Below the pieces are notes generated by a model that worked only from the letters and a program-made list of their open reading frames with translations, was not told where the DNA came from and made no database searches. Made by a program: the position numbers and the translations under genes. Shown here one piece after another: positions 22,811-32,549 of a stretch of 54,641 bases of DNA. The DNA lies in IMG/VR virus record IMGVR_UViG_3300019927_000014, positions 1 through 54,641 of that record. One strand, 5' to 3'. Positions within the stretch are counted from its first letter, which is position 1. Each line of letters starts with the position of its first letter. This DNA is from a virus.

Positions 22811-24388
22811 TTAGTCGAGATCCGAGCGGTACCACATATCTCCAGCGGCTTGACCGGTATCGGAAGTTACGCGAGGCAGTTTGAATAGGTCGCTGGAAGA
22901 TGCATCCGAGTGAGTATATCCCGAACTTTCATAGACTCGGAAGGCTTTATTTCCGCTTTCTGTGTTTAGCCGAGTTGTTCCACTCTCGACAACAAATCGG
23001 TCTGTTCCCGATCCATCCTCGATAGCCTGCCCTGTGGCGAGGCGGAGGTCAACTGCTGTTGCTGAGAGGTCAACAAGAGAAGCACCAGTCTGAATATAGG
23101 TATTACCATCTCGCTGTAATTTCAGTTCGCTGCCCCTGACCTCCATAGTCTGATATCCTCCACCATCACGGTCGTAGGCATATACTGCACCAGATGAACC
23201 AGTCCATATATTCTCTACACCAGCACCTGATGATGGATTTCCGTCGCCCTCGACTCTGAATGCCGCCCCAGGCGTCCGAAGCACGCCAGCCGAGGCGTCC
23301 GAGTCGTACTGGACGGCGGTGTAATTTCCTTCAAGATCCTCAAATTTAATAGGACGACCACTAAGTGCGTCAAGTCGTGTTTCTGATGGGGATATTTGTA
23401 ATCCAGTGTCTCCGCCCCCGCCACGAATAATAGTGTAATTACTATCAAATATCTCGAATCTTTTTCCGGAATTCCCATCTTCAATAGACTGGCCCGTGGC
23501 GAGGCGAATATCGCTATTGACCTCAAGAAGGCCGGACATCGAGAACCCGTCTTGAATCCAGGGACGAGTAGCAACTCGATCTCCATTTTCACGAAGTGCG
23601 TTCAGAATATTAACCGCCGAGTCTCCAAGATCGAGAATCTTAGTTCCGCCGTGAACAGCTTCCAGATTTCCACTGGTTCCGTTTTCTGTAACAGTCCAAT
23701 TGTTTGCGGAACTATCAGAATCGGTGAATTTAAGAGTGCCCACATCTCCGACTTGACTTCCCGCGAAACTCGCGTCTGAGTTAAACGTCGAGGACCCAGT
23801 TACCGTAAGATTACCAGATGCAGAAAGAGAACCGGTAACCGAAGCTCCAGTTTCGTCAACCTCCAGTCGAGTCGTCCACGAAGTTCCGTTGTGTTCATCG
23901 ACAAGAAGGGCGCGAGCCGCATGGGAAACCCGAACGTCACCGGACTGAAACTCTGAGATTCCAACCCCGTTCAGATTGTTTCCTCCAAGATCAACAGACC
24001 CACTGAGGGTGCTGTTGCTTGTACGTGCCTGTTCGAGGGTGACACTATGCGGATTTCCGGTATCAGATTCGTGAGCCGAAAGGTCTTCACCCAATGCAAG
24101 GGAGTGCCAAGACGAGTCAGATGCACGGTACTGTTCCAGGGCTGGGGAATCGCTGTCGTAAAACAGATGCCCGTCTTCGGGGGAAGTGGGCCGGGTACTG
24201 CCGTAGTCGCTTTCGATACGAGAGTTCGTCAGGGGAATGAGGTGACTTTTAACATCGGAGATAAGGTTGTAAGTGACGAAGTTGTCCCAAGCGTCAACCG
24301 GAGCCTCATCTTCGAGATAGGAATAATTGTCAGGATGTTCCTGACCAGTCGATCCCCAAACCTTTAGATTAGTAGTGTAGTCTGCCAT
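22811..24388 (-). CDS. Tail fibre protein
   Basis: This 525-residue protein has a virion-attachment N-terminus followed by AHESDTGNPHSVT, the short motif typical of tail-fibre shafts. Beta-repeat stretches follow, and two related segments (IRLATGQSIEDG and LRLATGQAIEDGSG) occur near residues 290 and 455. The protein therefore contains an internal duplication. It sits between the baseplate and adhesin genes. Confidence 0.8.
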   Translation of the reverse strand: MADYTTNLKVWGSTGQEHPDNYSYLEDEAPVDAWDNFVTYNLISDVKSHLIPLTNSRIESDYGSTRPTSPEDGHLFYDSDSPALEQYRASDSSWHSLALGEDLSAHESDTGNPHSVTLEQARTSNSTLSGSVDLGGNNLNGVGISEFQSGDVRVSHAARALLVDEHNGTSWTTRLEVDETGASVTGSLSASGNLTVTGSSTFNSDASFAGSQVGDVGTLKFTDSDSSANNWTVTENGTSGNLEAVHGGTKILDLGDSAVNILNALRENGDRVATRPWIQDGFSMSGLLEVNSDIRLATGQSIEDGNSGKRFEIFDSNYTIIRGGGGDTGLQISPSETRLDALSGRPIKFEDLEGNYTAVQYDSDASAGVLRTPGAAFRVEGDGNPSSGAGVENIWTGSSGAVYAYDRDGGGYQTMEVRGSELKLQRDGNTYIQTGASLVDLSATAVDLRLATGQAIEDGSGTDRFVVESGTTRLNTESGNKAFRVYESSGYTHSDASSSDLFKLPRVTSDTGQAAGDMWYRSDLD

Positions 24389-24392
24389 TAGA

Positions 24393-25052
24393 TTAATTTA
24401 CAATTCCTGCATACGTGCCGCCGTTACCTTTCGGATCATCATTTGCGTCGAGTCCATCGTATCCGTTATACTCGGCCCAGTCGGTGACGTTGTTGTAGGT
24501 CGTCGGTGACACATACACGAACGTCCCGCGCGTCTGCCCTGCAACCTCATACCCCGCCGGTACGAGATCATTCAGAATATCAGCTACTTCGTCACTCGAT
24601 AAATTCAGTGATCTGATCGCAGATCGAGGCATTACAACCCCAACCGTCGCTTCAGTATCCAAATCCTGATACCCGATTGCTTCAGGATCAACGTCGAGAA
24701 TCGTAGAGACAGAATGGATAACGTCACCGATGGTTCCCTCTGCCGTATTTAGTTGAAATCGAGCAAACAACCGAGATCGGAAATGCTCTTTTTCTTCACC
24801 AGTTCGGTGAGATGCACCGACCATTTTGGCGAGCTTGTTCAGTTGTGCAATCGAGTCAGCTTCTTGGACTGACGTTGCTCGACTAACTGAAACAAGATCG
24901 TTTTCGAAAGCATCAATCTGATACCCAATCGGAGCGAGAAGTTTCCAATTCCCCGAACTCTCGTCATTCGCCATGAACTCGGGGAGGGTGTCGATTAGAT
25001 ACTCGATGTTGTTATCGTAACTATCGTTGGGGGGTCCAGTATCAATTGCCAT
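24393..25052 (-). CDS. Baseplate/tail protein I-like (P2 gpI or YmfQ type)
   Basis: This 219-residue protein has the layout of the tail protein that follows baseplate J in contractile-tailed phages: an N-terminal helix set (EYLIDTLPEF, IGYQIDAFENDL, IAQLNKLAKMVG) and RTGEEKEHFRSRLFARFQLN. ATG 25052 is chosen over the TTG two codons upstream. It probably links baseplate and fibre. Confidence 0.7.
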   Translation of the reverse strand: MAIDTGPPNDSYDNNIEYLIDTLPEFMANDESSGNWKLLAPIGYQIDAFENDLVSVSRATSVQEADSIAQLNKLAKMVGASHRTGEEKEHFRSRLFARFQLNTAEGTIGDVIHSVSTILDVDPEAIGYQDLDTEATVGVVMPRSAIRSLNLSSDEVADILNDLVPAGYEVAGQTRGTFVYVSPTTYNNVTDWAEYNGYDGLDANDDPKGNGGTYAGIVN

Positions 25053-25062
25053 TGTCAATCAC

Positions 25063-26352
25063 CTACACCGAAGTGGTCGTCAGAGAGATATGCTGATTCC
25101 CTGAAGTCGCGTCAGTTACCGCCTGCTCGTGAGTTGCCAGGGAAATATTACTTTCATCAGTGCTGGAGGAGTCCTTCCCGATGGTAACCGCATTGATGTC
25201 GTAGACCCCATCAACCTCCATCACAGCCGCTTCGACTTCGGCGTGGATGACATCATCGCTGACCGAAAGTTCACCGTCCTGCTCTAAGCCAGTCGTTTTC
25301 AGGCCGCCGATATACTCAACGATTGAATTACGAACTACATCGTCGCCTTCGTACTCGTCGTCAACCTTGATGTCAACATTGACCCAGGTATAAACTGAGG
25401 AAGACAACGAGAATCCGACTGGATGAGTCTGATCGTTCGGAAGTGTCGTCTCGATCTCCCCGTTTGCGGTGACAAATGATTTGCTTGTATCGAGTTGGTC
25501 ACCGTTATTTCCGGTTACCGAAACGTCACCGACAGCCTTCGTCTCGATAAGTCGCTGGGCAACACGCTGAAGGGTATCATCTTCACCATCTGTAGCGAGG
25601 ACAAGCTCGAACGAGTGAGCCGGAAGCCCATATCCGCGACCGTTCTGTTCTGGAGTATCGTTAATGAAGATTGTAACATCAAAGACACCATCAAGGGCTT
25701 GCGTTCGGCTAATAAGCGCCGGACCAGTTGCCCGAGCGCCGTTCGCAAGCTCGTCCTGGGCGCGATCACGAAGGTCTTCGTCAGTCTCGGTATCACTTCC
25801 ACCATCAGTTCCGGTTGGGTTAGTCACCGATGCACCAGGGAACGGAACCCCGTCAGGGAAATTGACCAACGTGTTCTGCCCAACGTTAGAATCGGAACCC
25901 CCGGTAACAGCTCGAATAGGTGCAGTCACTGATGTGTTACCCGCACTCAGTGTCCGAGAGTCAGTCGTCTCGAAGACAACTGGATCAGAAGAGTTTGTGG
26001 AAACGGTAGTCCCCTTCGGAACGATATGATCCACGCTATCAGCAGAGTCGATGCTGACCTCAACTTCTCCAGTTGCTTTATCGGCGTCTTCACGAGGGAC
26101 GCCAATGAGAGCCGTCAGAAAGTCGAGAGCGGTTCCTGTGGCGTGTTCAATCTGAGCCGAGTCGAGGACCAGACCAATGTTGTTTTGTGCCTCAGCGAAC
26201 CGTCTGGCGACAGGAAGATAGAACAGACGAATAACCGCCTCGTCGCTATCGTTCAGGTCTTCTCCGAACTGATTCTTTGCGTCCTCCATCAACGCATCGA
26301 GGATCGCAAGCTCTTGATCCGACACAAACCGCCCATCAATTATTTCTCCCAT
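25063..26352 (-). CDS. Baseplate J-like protein
   Basis: This 429-residue protein forms the baseplate wedge of contractile tails. The N-terminal part (ATGTALDFLTALIGVPREDADKA) and the middle (GGSDSNVGQNTLVNFPDGVPF, DEDLRDRAQDELANG) are the standard signatures of the baseplate J/gp47 family. It follows the gp25-like gene directly. Confidence 0.92.
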   Translation of the reverse strand: MGEIIDGRFVSDQELAILDALMEDAKNQFGEDLNDSDEAVIRLFYLPVARRFAEAQNNIGLVLDSAQIEHATGTALDFLTALIGVPREDADKATGEVEVSIDSADSVDHIVPKGTTVSTNSSDPVVFETTDSRTLSAGNTSVTAPIRAVTGGSDSNVGQNTLVNFPDGVPFPGASVTNPTGTDGGSDTETDEDLRDRAQDELANGARATGPALISRTQALDGVFDVTIFINDTPEQNGRGYGLPAHSFELVLATDGEDDTLQRVAQRLIETKAVGDVSVTGNNGDQLDTSKSFVTANGEIETTLPNDQTHPVGFSLSSSVYTWVNVDIKVDDEYEGDDVVRNSIVEYIGGLKTTGLEQDGELSVSDDVIHAEVEAAVMEVDGVYDINAVTIGKDSSSTDESNISLATHEQAVTDATSGNQHISLTTTSV

Positions 26353-26679
26353 TTAATCACCAACCGTAAAATTGACACTTCCAGTATCGTAGATAATTGA
26401 TATTTTAATACCTCCAGTTCCACCAGAACCGTCTTCCACTCGTTCAGCAGTGACGCTCTGCAAATTCTCGATATGATCGTTATTTTCAGCTACCCGCTCG
26501 GCCTGTAGCTCAAGTTTGTTCACTGCGTTAATTGCTGTCACAGAGCCGATCCTCGAATAGAAATACGAGGTAACCATCACCTTGATGGACTGCTGAACTT
26601 CGCGGCGACCTTCAACCGTAGAAAGATCCTTCCTATCGTCCAATTCCACATCTCCTCTATCGTTCACAAAAATATCCAT
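26353..26679 (-). CDS. gp25-like baseplate wedge protein
   Basis: The size of this 108-residue protein and its position directly before baseplate J fit the gp25/W family. DIFVNDRGDVELDDRKDLSTVEG and EVQQSIKVMVTSYFYSRIGS resemble the family's first half. It is the first gene after the promoter at 26700-26731. Confidence 0.75.
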   Translation of the reverse strand: MDIFVNDRGDVELDDRKDLSTVEGRREVQQSIKVMVTSYFYSRIGSVTAINAVNKLELQAERVAENNDHIENLQSVTAERVEDGSGGTGGIKISIIYDTGSVNFTVGD

Positions 26680-26699
26680 AATCGTAGCCGCCGCTGTTC

Positions 26700-26731
26700 A
26701 CTATAAACAATAAACAACACTTTATATAGGG
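26700..26731 (-). promoter_or_regulatory. Late promoter copy 2
   Basis: A 32-base segment is identical in 31 positions to 46754-46785. On the minus strand it contains TATATAAAG followed by GTTGTTTATTGTTTATAG, so transcription would start near 26700, about 20 bases before the gp25-like ATG at 26679. Confidence 0.7.
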
Positions 26732-26901
26732 CGTCAGAAGAGCTTCGGTTACCTTTAGGGTGAAGCGACTTGGGGCCGCTCACGCCATTGTAACAATATA
26801 GTTAATAGGTACTGTAATACGTTGCTGTATATTGTAGTCGGTATCTTCGAGAAGCCCCGCTACAGCATCTTTTTACAGCAACGTATAACAACTACTGTAG
26901 A
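26732..26901. other. Intergenic region upstream of late promoter 2
   Basis: This gene-free stretch carries the inverted repeat at 26817-26886 and TATA-like AT-rich sequence. I see nothing else in it. Confidence 0.5.
26817..26886. repeat. 13-base inverted repeat, operator-like
   Basis: ATACGTTGCTGTA (26817-26829) and TACAGCAACGTAT (26874-26886) are exact inverted copies. The 15-base GTAATACGTTGCTGT that includes the first arm recurs at 46631-46645, upstream of the other late promoter. A shared regulator binding site is inferred. Confidence 0.6.
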
Positions 26902-27459
26902 CTACTCTGCTTTCGTCTTCTCGGTCTTCGTTAGGTTGAGTCCGGTCACGTTTCCGTCCGCGTCTGTCTCCAGAGATGCGTCCGTGACCACAGTGTTTCC
27001 ATTCGGGCCGAGATTGACCGCTGAGGCGTTCCCAGTCGAATCGAGGTCGATGGTACTCCCATCTACTTCAACGGCGTCAGCGGCGGACACAGACACCTTT
27101 CCAGATGCCTCGATCTCAACGGCGTAATTGCCATTGTCGTCCTTATCCACTGTGATGGCCGTCGTGTCGTCAAAGCGAAAGGTCATCGAGCCTTCAGCGA
27201 GTTCAGGGGCTTGGTATTCCTTCGACGGAACCGATAAAATTTCAGCGATATACGGATTTCCGTCGTCCGTGTAGTCGATGACCGCAGTTTCTCCAGATTC
27301 CGGCTTCCACATAACGCCCGATGCGGGCTTCCCGACGGGAACGTCATTCACAGCCCCACCCGAGTGAGGTAGCTGTACCGAACATTGCACCATCCCGTTC
27401 GGGGTCTGTGTAACGGAGACAATTCGACCCATCTGCTGGGGTTTATTTCCTGTAACCAT
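26902..27459 (-). CDS. Baseplate spike (gpV/gp5-like)
   Basis: The first about 75 residues of this 185-residue protein (GRIVSVTQTPNGMVQCSVQLP, GVMWKPESGETAVIDY, NPYIAEILSV) form the OB-fold of spike proteins. The rest is a repetitive beta-helix-like needle (VEIEASGKVSVSAADAVEV, IDLDSTGNASAVNLG). It punctures the cell envelope in contractile tails. It overlaps the hub gene by 1 base. Confidence 0.85.
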   Translation of the reverse strand: MVTGNKPQQMGRIVSVTQTPNGMVQCSVQLPHSGGAVNDVPVGKPASGVMWKPESGETAVIDYTDDGNPYIAEILSVPSKEYQAPELAEGSMTFRFDDTTAITVDKDDNGNYAVEIEASGKVSVSAADAVEVDGSTIDLDSTGNASAVNLGPNGNTVVTDASLETDADGNVTGLNLTKTEKTKAE

Positions 27460-28769
27460 TATACTTGTAGCCCAATGAAGGGCGAATCCTGGTTCATATC
27501 AGAATCGGTCGGATCGAAGTACCAGAACCGACTTTTTACAGCATTAGCATTAGTGATTGCTTGGCTTACATTAAGTGTAATCGTCCACCCATCTGAACCA
27601 GTAATGTCGTGCTGAATTTCATGGATGTCGTACACTCCGGATTGGAGTTTGTTACAATCAGCCTGGAAGTTGTTGACTAACAATTTATCCCCAATATCTA
27701 CACCAGCGTACTGCGATTGGGGGATTTTGTTGTCAACCATCGTATTGATGATAACTGAACCTCTATTTTGTTTGGTGTGGTGTTCCATAAAGGCTGATCG
27801 AGCCATTCGTTTCAGAACTTTGGGATCAGTTGTGTTTTTCTTCCCATCAAGAACAATCGTTTCTTCGAGACTGTCATCGTCAAGAAAGCCAGCCGCCGCC
27901 CGAGTTTGGAACTTTTTCTTATTGGTGACGACGTTCCACAATTCTTCGAGTGCGTTATCCTTGCCACCTTTCTGGTCCATCTTTCCCTTCACAACAACAC
28001 CTTTCAGTGGGGTTGGATTCTTGGGGAGGTTCCATTCACTAATATGCCAGTTATCTGGACCCTGACCAGCACCGTAGACCGTTGCTGTAACGTCGGGATG
28101 GCCGATAATCAGAGTTCCATCTTGATCGACCCAAAACTGGGTTTCCCAAATATCTGCTACTTCAGCAAGGGCGGAATATGGAGATTCTTCTCGGAAGTCG
28201 AAATTTCCGTCACCGTCACCGAACGGAGATATATCAGCCCGGAAATCAACGAAAGCGTCACTGAGTTTTGAAGTTGTTTCAGGTGTTCTCTTATTCCCAG
28301 CCCCGGAAGCGAGATCGTCGGTGTGTTGTAGCTTCGTAGTGTCCAGGCTCGATTCTGCGAGCTTGAAAGAGCGAAGGACGTTGTGGGAATCGTTTCTTCG
28401 TTTGAAGATATAGTCAACAACGTTTTTCAGAGAGATCCTGCCCCACTCTTTATCAATTGTCCCTTCTTGGAGGATCTTCCTGGGGTCGTTTATTTTCAGT
28501 ATAGCCTCATTCTCTGCGACAGTTACTCCATCCGTTTTATAATATCCTCGATAGATATTGTTCCCGTCTTCGTCACCGATAATCTCCACCGGTTCCTTGT
28601 GGATATTGTTATCCCGAACGTGTTGACCGGAGATTTTCTTCAGAGTCGCTTGAACGTGATCGAAGTCATTATCGGTCCTTCGAGATTTCCGAATATCCAG
28701 TGAGAGAGGCCGAACTTTTATTCCAGACTCGATAAAGTGGACGATGATATTAGAGAGATCGCAACTCAT
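27459..28769 (-). CDS. Baseplate hub protein (gpD/gp27-like)
   Basis: This 436-residue protein lies between the tape measure region and the spike, where the gpD-type hub is expected. The beta-rich start (PLSLDIRKSRRTDNDFDHVQ) and an LNVSQAI-type end fit that fold. The sequence identity to known hubs is low, so the assignment rests partly on position and size. Confidence 0.7.
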   Translation of the reverse strand: MSCDLSNIIVHFIESGIKVRPLSLDIRKSRRTDNDFDHVQATLKKISGQHVRDNNIHKEPVEIIGDEDGNNIYRGYYKTDGVTVAENEAILKINDPRKILQEGTIDKEWGRISLKNVVDYIFKRRNDSHNVLRSFKLAESSLDTTKLQHTDDLASGAGNKRTPETTSKLSDAFVDFRADISPFGDGDGNFDFREESPYSALAEVADIWETQFWVDQDGTLIIGHPDVTATVYGAGQGPDNWHISEWNLPKNPTPLKGVVVKGKMDQKGGKDNALEELWNVVTNKKKFQTRAAAGFLDDDSLEETIVLDGKKNTTDPKVLKRMARSAFMEHHTKQNRGSVIINTMVDNKIPQSQYAGVDIGDKLLVNNFQADCNKLQSGVYDIHEIQHDITGSDGWTITLNVSQAITNANAVKSRFWYFDPTDSDMNQDSPFIGLQV

Positions 28770-29191
28770 TCTGCGGCCTGGACAATGCCATTGTTGTTTC
28801 CGGTTTCACTACCCGATGCAACGAACTTGATGGTATATTCGTAGACCCACTGCCGTTCGACGTTATCGACTCCAATTGGTCCTTCGAGTTTTCCGGACTT
28901 CACGTAGACATAGCCGGACCAGGGCATTGCAACAAGCTGAAACTCAACACCGGCATCAAGAGTTTCCCAAAACGTTGATTTTTCGGACTGAAGAAGATAC
29001 CCACGAACGTGTAGATCGTGATTCTTTCCGCCGTTATCGGTTACCTGCTCTCCTTCACAGATTTCGTCTTCTCGATTAATATTCCGCTCCTTACTTGGTT
29101 TCACCCGTTCAGGGTAATACTCAGGCTCGAAATCGACCTTATCTGAAGTAAGAGAAAAGTCAGGTAGTTCGTTTAGTGGAGATTCAGCCAT
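28766..29191 (-). CDS. Tail/baseplate protein between tape measure and hub, 141 residues
   Basis: The size and position match the small LysM-type or gpU-like protein that connects tube and hub. The beta-rich core (HDLHVRGYLLQSEKSTFW, SGYVYVKSGKLEGPIGVDN) fits. Coupled by ATGA/1-base overlaps to both neighbours. Confidence 0.6.
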   Translation of the reverse strand: MAESPLNELPDFSLTSDKVDFEPEYYPERVKPSKERNINREDEICEGEQVTDNGGKNHDLHVRGYLLQSEKSTFWETLDAGVEFQLVAMPWSGYVYVKSGKLEGPIGVDNVERQWVYEYTIKFVASGSETGNNNGIVQAAE

Positions 29192-32100
29192 TATTCACCG
29201 GAATTTCGTTCTGATTCGATAGTCGTTTCACTCTGGTACTCCTTGCTCACAGCATCCTCAACGTCCGAGATCGTCGCCTTCGTGATGTCTCCCTTGACGT
29301 TGATAACCGTCTTTCCGCCAGCCATCCCGTTTCCGGGTTCGTAACCGCTACTGCCGCCACCACCACCGACGCCACCACCGATACCAGGAGCGGCACCACT
29401 GCCACCCCCGAGGCTGGACGACATTCCGGAGGGAGCGATAGCGTTGTATGCCATGTACCCTGCGGTGACGCCAGCGGCGACGAGAGCGAGTCCAGCACCG
29501 GTCATCGCCATGAGGGTAGCCTCACCAGCAATCAGCACAGCAAGCGCCTCAGCCGCCGCAAGGAACGACGTGATTGCGGTCGCCGCGAAGGAGGCAATCG
29601 AAGAGGCCATCGAGGAGAAGCTGGTTGCCATCATAGTCGAGAACGCGCCCGACAAGACACCAACCGCGGTCGCAATTCCGTAAACGGCCATCGCGCCTGC
29701 AATCATTGCGGCAACCCATCTTTCCGAGATGAACGACGCGAACGTCTTGAACATCCAGATCAACGGAGAGAAGATCGCAACGAGGTACGTCATCACCTGA
29801 GCGACCTGATAAAGGACAGTGATGATGTTGTAGATCGCCTCACCGACAGCAATCATCACGTCCTGATTTTTATAAGCCGTCTCGGTGAGCCACTGGAACG
29901 CTTTCAGCATGATGTCACCGATGATCTTCCCGAACCGCATCCCAAGCTGGGATAGCATCGGTTGCATCTTGACGACGAGATCAATGAACTCAGCCGCCCA
30001 GCTAATGACGCCATCAAAGGCGTTGTTGAACGTTGGCATGAACTCAGTGAGTCCTTTCAAAGACTCAGCGAGTGGACCCACGCGCATGGGTGCCGTTGTC
30101 AGGAAGCCTTCAGTGAACGGTGAAAACGCTTGGAAGGTGGACTGGAACGCACCGAACATCTCTTTCTTGAAGGTCTTGAGTTTCTTCTGTGCCTTCGCAA
30201 GAGAGTCATTGAGATTACTCCCAAACCCGAGAAGGCCAAGACCCACAACTGCACCGCCTGCGACAGCAATGGAACCCATAGCCGCCGCAACCCCAGCCGC
30301 GTTCGCGGCCAGAGTAATCAGCATCGGGGACAGCAGAGCAAGGAACTGCCAGTATTTAGCCATCGTCGGCATCAGCTTCTTCAATGCACCCATACCGCTG
30401 GCTTTCTGCTTGCCAGTGTCACTATCGAATCCAGGTAAGCCACTGAAACCGAGGATACTTCCCCAGTTCGACGTGCCACTTCTTTTAAACCGATTGGCGT
30501 TAGCAGAGAACTGACCTAATCCACCGGGACCAGTTCTCCGGATGCTGACTGACCTAAACCAATCAGCCATCGAAGAATCATCATCAGAACCAAAGAATCC
30601 CGACGACTTCATGTCAACACCGAACCTGCTAAGAAATGCCCTCTCACGAGAAGTGAAGGGATTCGTTCCGTGTTCTTTGTCTAACGTATTTCCAATGGCA
30701 TCCGGGGTTGCCCACATCTTCCCCGAGCTTCCCTTGGTGATCCCCTGATTTCTGAACGGATCAAATTCTCCGTGGTCACTGTAATCTCGACCACTATAGG
30801 AGTTACCAACGTTTTTGTCGTACTCACGAACGATGTCAGAAAACGCCTGCCGTTGGGCGGTTTCCTGAACTTCGTCGCTTTTTCGATGGAGATTTGCCGC
30901 AGGGGAATTAGCAACGGATTCGCCGTGAAGGGAGTGGATCGCCCTATCTTCCATCGCGGTTGTAACAGAGATGTCCTGTGGAGTGAACCGATCACCCTCT
31001 ACTGAACCCTCAATACCAAGCGAATCGAGAGTGTTATCCAGTCGATCTAACTGACCGCTGGCCTCGGTGACGATAGCGTTACTAATTCCGCCACCCATCC
31101 ACTTCCGGTCTTCACGAGTCCAACCGGGTTTACTGGGACCGTCTGAGTCTCCACCACCGGAACCATCATCATCCTCGATCCCGAGGTGTTCCTTGACCAT
31201 CTCCCATTGCGACTCGGTTCCACCGGAGTTTGCCCTCCGGTTCATCCGCTCTACTTCGGTTTCGTCTCCCCCAGCGCGAGGCTCGAAGCCGCTTTCTTCA
31301 AGCTGGTCAAGAGTATCTTCGATTTCATCGAGGTTACCGGCGAGCGAAATCTTGATCTCTCCGTTCTCGTCCTGCCACTCTTGGAGGGCATCAAGATCCT
31401 TGTAGATGTTCTGGAGGTTTTCCTTCCAGTTGTCACACCGCTCAACACAGAACTCCGTGGTGATCTTGTTTAGGCCGTTCTTTTTGAAGCCCTGTTTGAG
31501 CTTTTCAACTTCCTCTTTAGCATCTTCAAAGGCGGCGTGGTCAACCCGACTGGTGTAATTAGTGTATTCTTCGTAATTGTGGGTTCGATTAGTCGTTGAA
31601 GATTTACGATCATCCGTTATAGCGTCAAGAAACTTAGATGACTTTCCATCTTCGGGAGTGAGTTTATAGTCTATTTCGGTTGCACCAGCGGCTTTGGCTT
31701 CCTTCTTAGCCTTTTCAAGTTCCTGGATTAGATCAGTTGTATCGACATCGGAATCCCAGTGAATTACACCCGATCCGCTTGAGGGACCATAGCCACCACG
31801 AGAAGTCCACCGAACTGTACCATCGGTAGAAAGTTCGCTTTCATCGTCAAGAAGGGCGGAAATTAGAGGATCGTCTTCGTCAATGTCGCTGGTGATACTG
31901 ATTGAACCATCAACGTCACCAACGTCACCAAGGTCAATATCAGGATCATCTAATTGAAGATTTTTAATCGACTTGATCTTCTCATCAAACTGAGATTTAT
32001 CAACATCAACTTTGACCTTGTGTTCTTTATCTGTGAGAGCAGAAAGGTCAGTGCGAAGTTCAGCGATCTCGCGCTGGGCAGGTCGAATGTTGGCGTCGAG

Positions 32101-32199
32101 GTCAACCTCGTCACCGTCCATCGACTGAAACTCAGTCTTGAGTTCAGCCAGATCGTCGCGCCACTGCTCGTTAAGTTCTACGTCAATTTGGACTGTCAT
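29191..32199 (-). CDS. Tape measure protein
   Basis: This 1002-residue protein, the longest in the tail region, sets tail length. The N-terminal half is helical and charged (PAQREIAELRTDLSAL). Residues about 620-680 and 760-930 contain several hydrophobic helices (MLITLAANAAGVAAAMGSIA, AMIAGAMAVYGIATAVG, ALVAAGVTAGYMAYN) of the type that may enter the membrane at ejection. A glycine-rich stretch lies near residue 945. Its ATG overlaps the stop of the chaperone extension (ATGA). Confidence 0.92.
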   Translation of the reverse strand: MTVQIDVELNEQWRDDLAELKTEFQSMDGDEVDLDANIRPAQREIAELRTDLSALTDKEHKVKVDVDKSQFDEKIKSIKNLQLDDPDIDLGDVGDVDGSISITSDIDEDDPLISALLDDESELSTDGTVRWTSRGGYGPSSGSGVIHWDSDVDTTDLIQELEKAKKEAKAAGATEIDYKLTPEDGKSSKFLDAITDDRKSSTTNRTHNYEEYTNYTSRVDHAAFEDAKEEVEKLKQGFKKNGLNKITTEFCVERCDNWKENLQNIYKDLDALQEWQDENGEIKISLAGNLDEIEDTLDQLEESGFEPRAGGDETEVERMNRRANSGGTESQWEMVKEHLGIEDDDGSGGGDSDGPSKPGWTREDRKWMGGGISNAIVTEASGQLDRLDNTLDSLGIEGSVEGDRFTPQDISVTTAMEDRAIHSLHGESVANSPAANLHRKSDEVQETAQRQAFSDIVREYDKNVGNSYSGRDYSDHGEFDPFRNQGITKGSSGKMWATPDAIGNTLDKEHGTNPFTSRERAFLSRFGVDMKSSGFFGSDDDSSMADWFRSVSIRRTGPGGLGQFSANANRFKRSGTSNWGSILGFSGLPGFDSDTGKQKASGMGALKKLMPTMAKYWQFLALLSPMLITLAANAAGVAAAMGSIAVAGGAVVGLGLLGFGSNLNDSLAKAQKKLKTFKKEMFGAFQSTFQAFSPFTEGFLTTAPMRVGPLAESLKGLTEFMPTFNNAFDGVISWAAEFIDLVVKMQPMLSQLGMRFGKIIGDIMLKAFQWLTETAYKNQDVMIAVGEAIYNIITVLYQVAQVMTYLVAIFSPLIWMFKTFASFISERWVAAMIAGAMAVYGIATAVGVLSGAFSTMMATSFSSMASSIASFAATAITSFLAAAEALAVLIAGEATLMAMTGAGLALVAAGVTAGYMAYNAIAPSGMSSSLGGGSGAAPGIGGGVGGGGGSSGYEPGNGMAGGKTVINVKGDITKATISDVEDAVSKEYQSETTIESERNSGE

Positions 32200-32549
32200 G
32201 CTTCCTCATCTACGTGTTCGAGAGGGTCCGTCGCGCCGGGATTGACGAAGGACTCTTCTTCGACTTTGCGTTCAACTCCTGACTTTCCACCACGGGCCGC
32301 CCCGTTCTTGACGGAACCAGAGGTCGGACCACCGCCACCAGAACCGCCTCCAAGCATACTCTGCTGGGACTCCATCTCCTGCTTCTTGATCTCCTGAAAG
32401 CCCTGAACGAGAACCTGCTTCTGTAGCGGTGTTAGGTCAAGTTGATTCTCAGCGAGAACCGAACCGGCCTTACTCAGAATCCAAACTTCAGTCGCCGCCC
32501 CGCGCTCCCGGAAATTCTTTTGCCGCGGAGACGTTCGAGGTAATTTCCA
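32196..32549 (-). CDS. Tail chaperone extension reached by frameshift (gpT part)
   Basis: An open frame of about 117 codons has no ATG, GTG or TTG in its first 60 codons. It overlaps the end of the upstream chaperone gene (32488-32549) in the +1 (equivalently -2) frame and ends at 32196 with ATGA overlap to the tape measure. That is the standard layout of the G/GT tail-assembly chaperone pair, where a fraction of ribosomes shift frame. The overlap contains CGGGGCGGCGAC (GGGGC run, 32497-32501), similar to the G-rich slippery site of phage Mu, which shifts by -2. The product has a helical start and a Gly/Ser-rich, basic end. Confidence 0.7.
   Translation of the reverse strand, partial: WKLPRTSPRQKNFRERGAATEVWILSKAGSVLAENQLDLTPLQKQVLVQGFQEIKKQEMESQQSMLGGGSGGGGPTSGSVKNGAARGGKSGVERKVEEESFVNPGATDPLEHVDEEA

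Noticed and set aside
29339-29430. CRISPR-like or simple repeat in the tape measure gene
   Set aside because: It is the codon repeat of a glycine-rich protein stretch, not a spaced DNA repeat.
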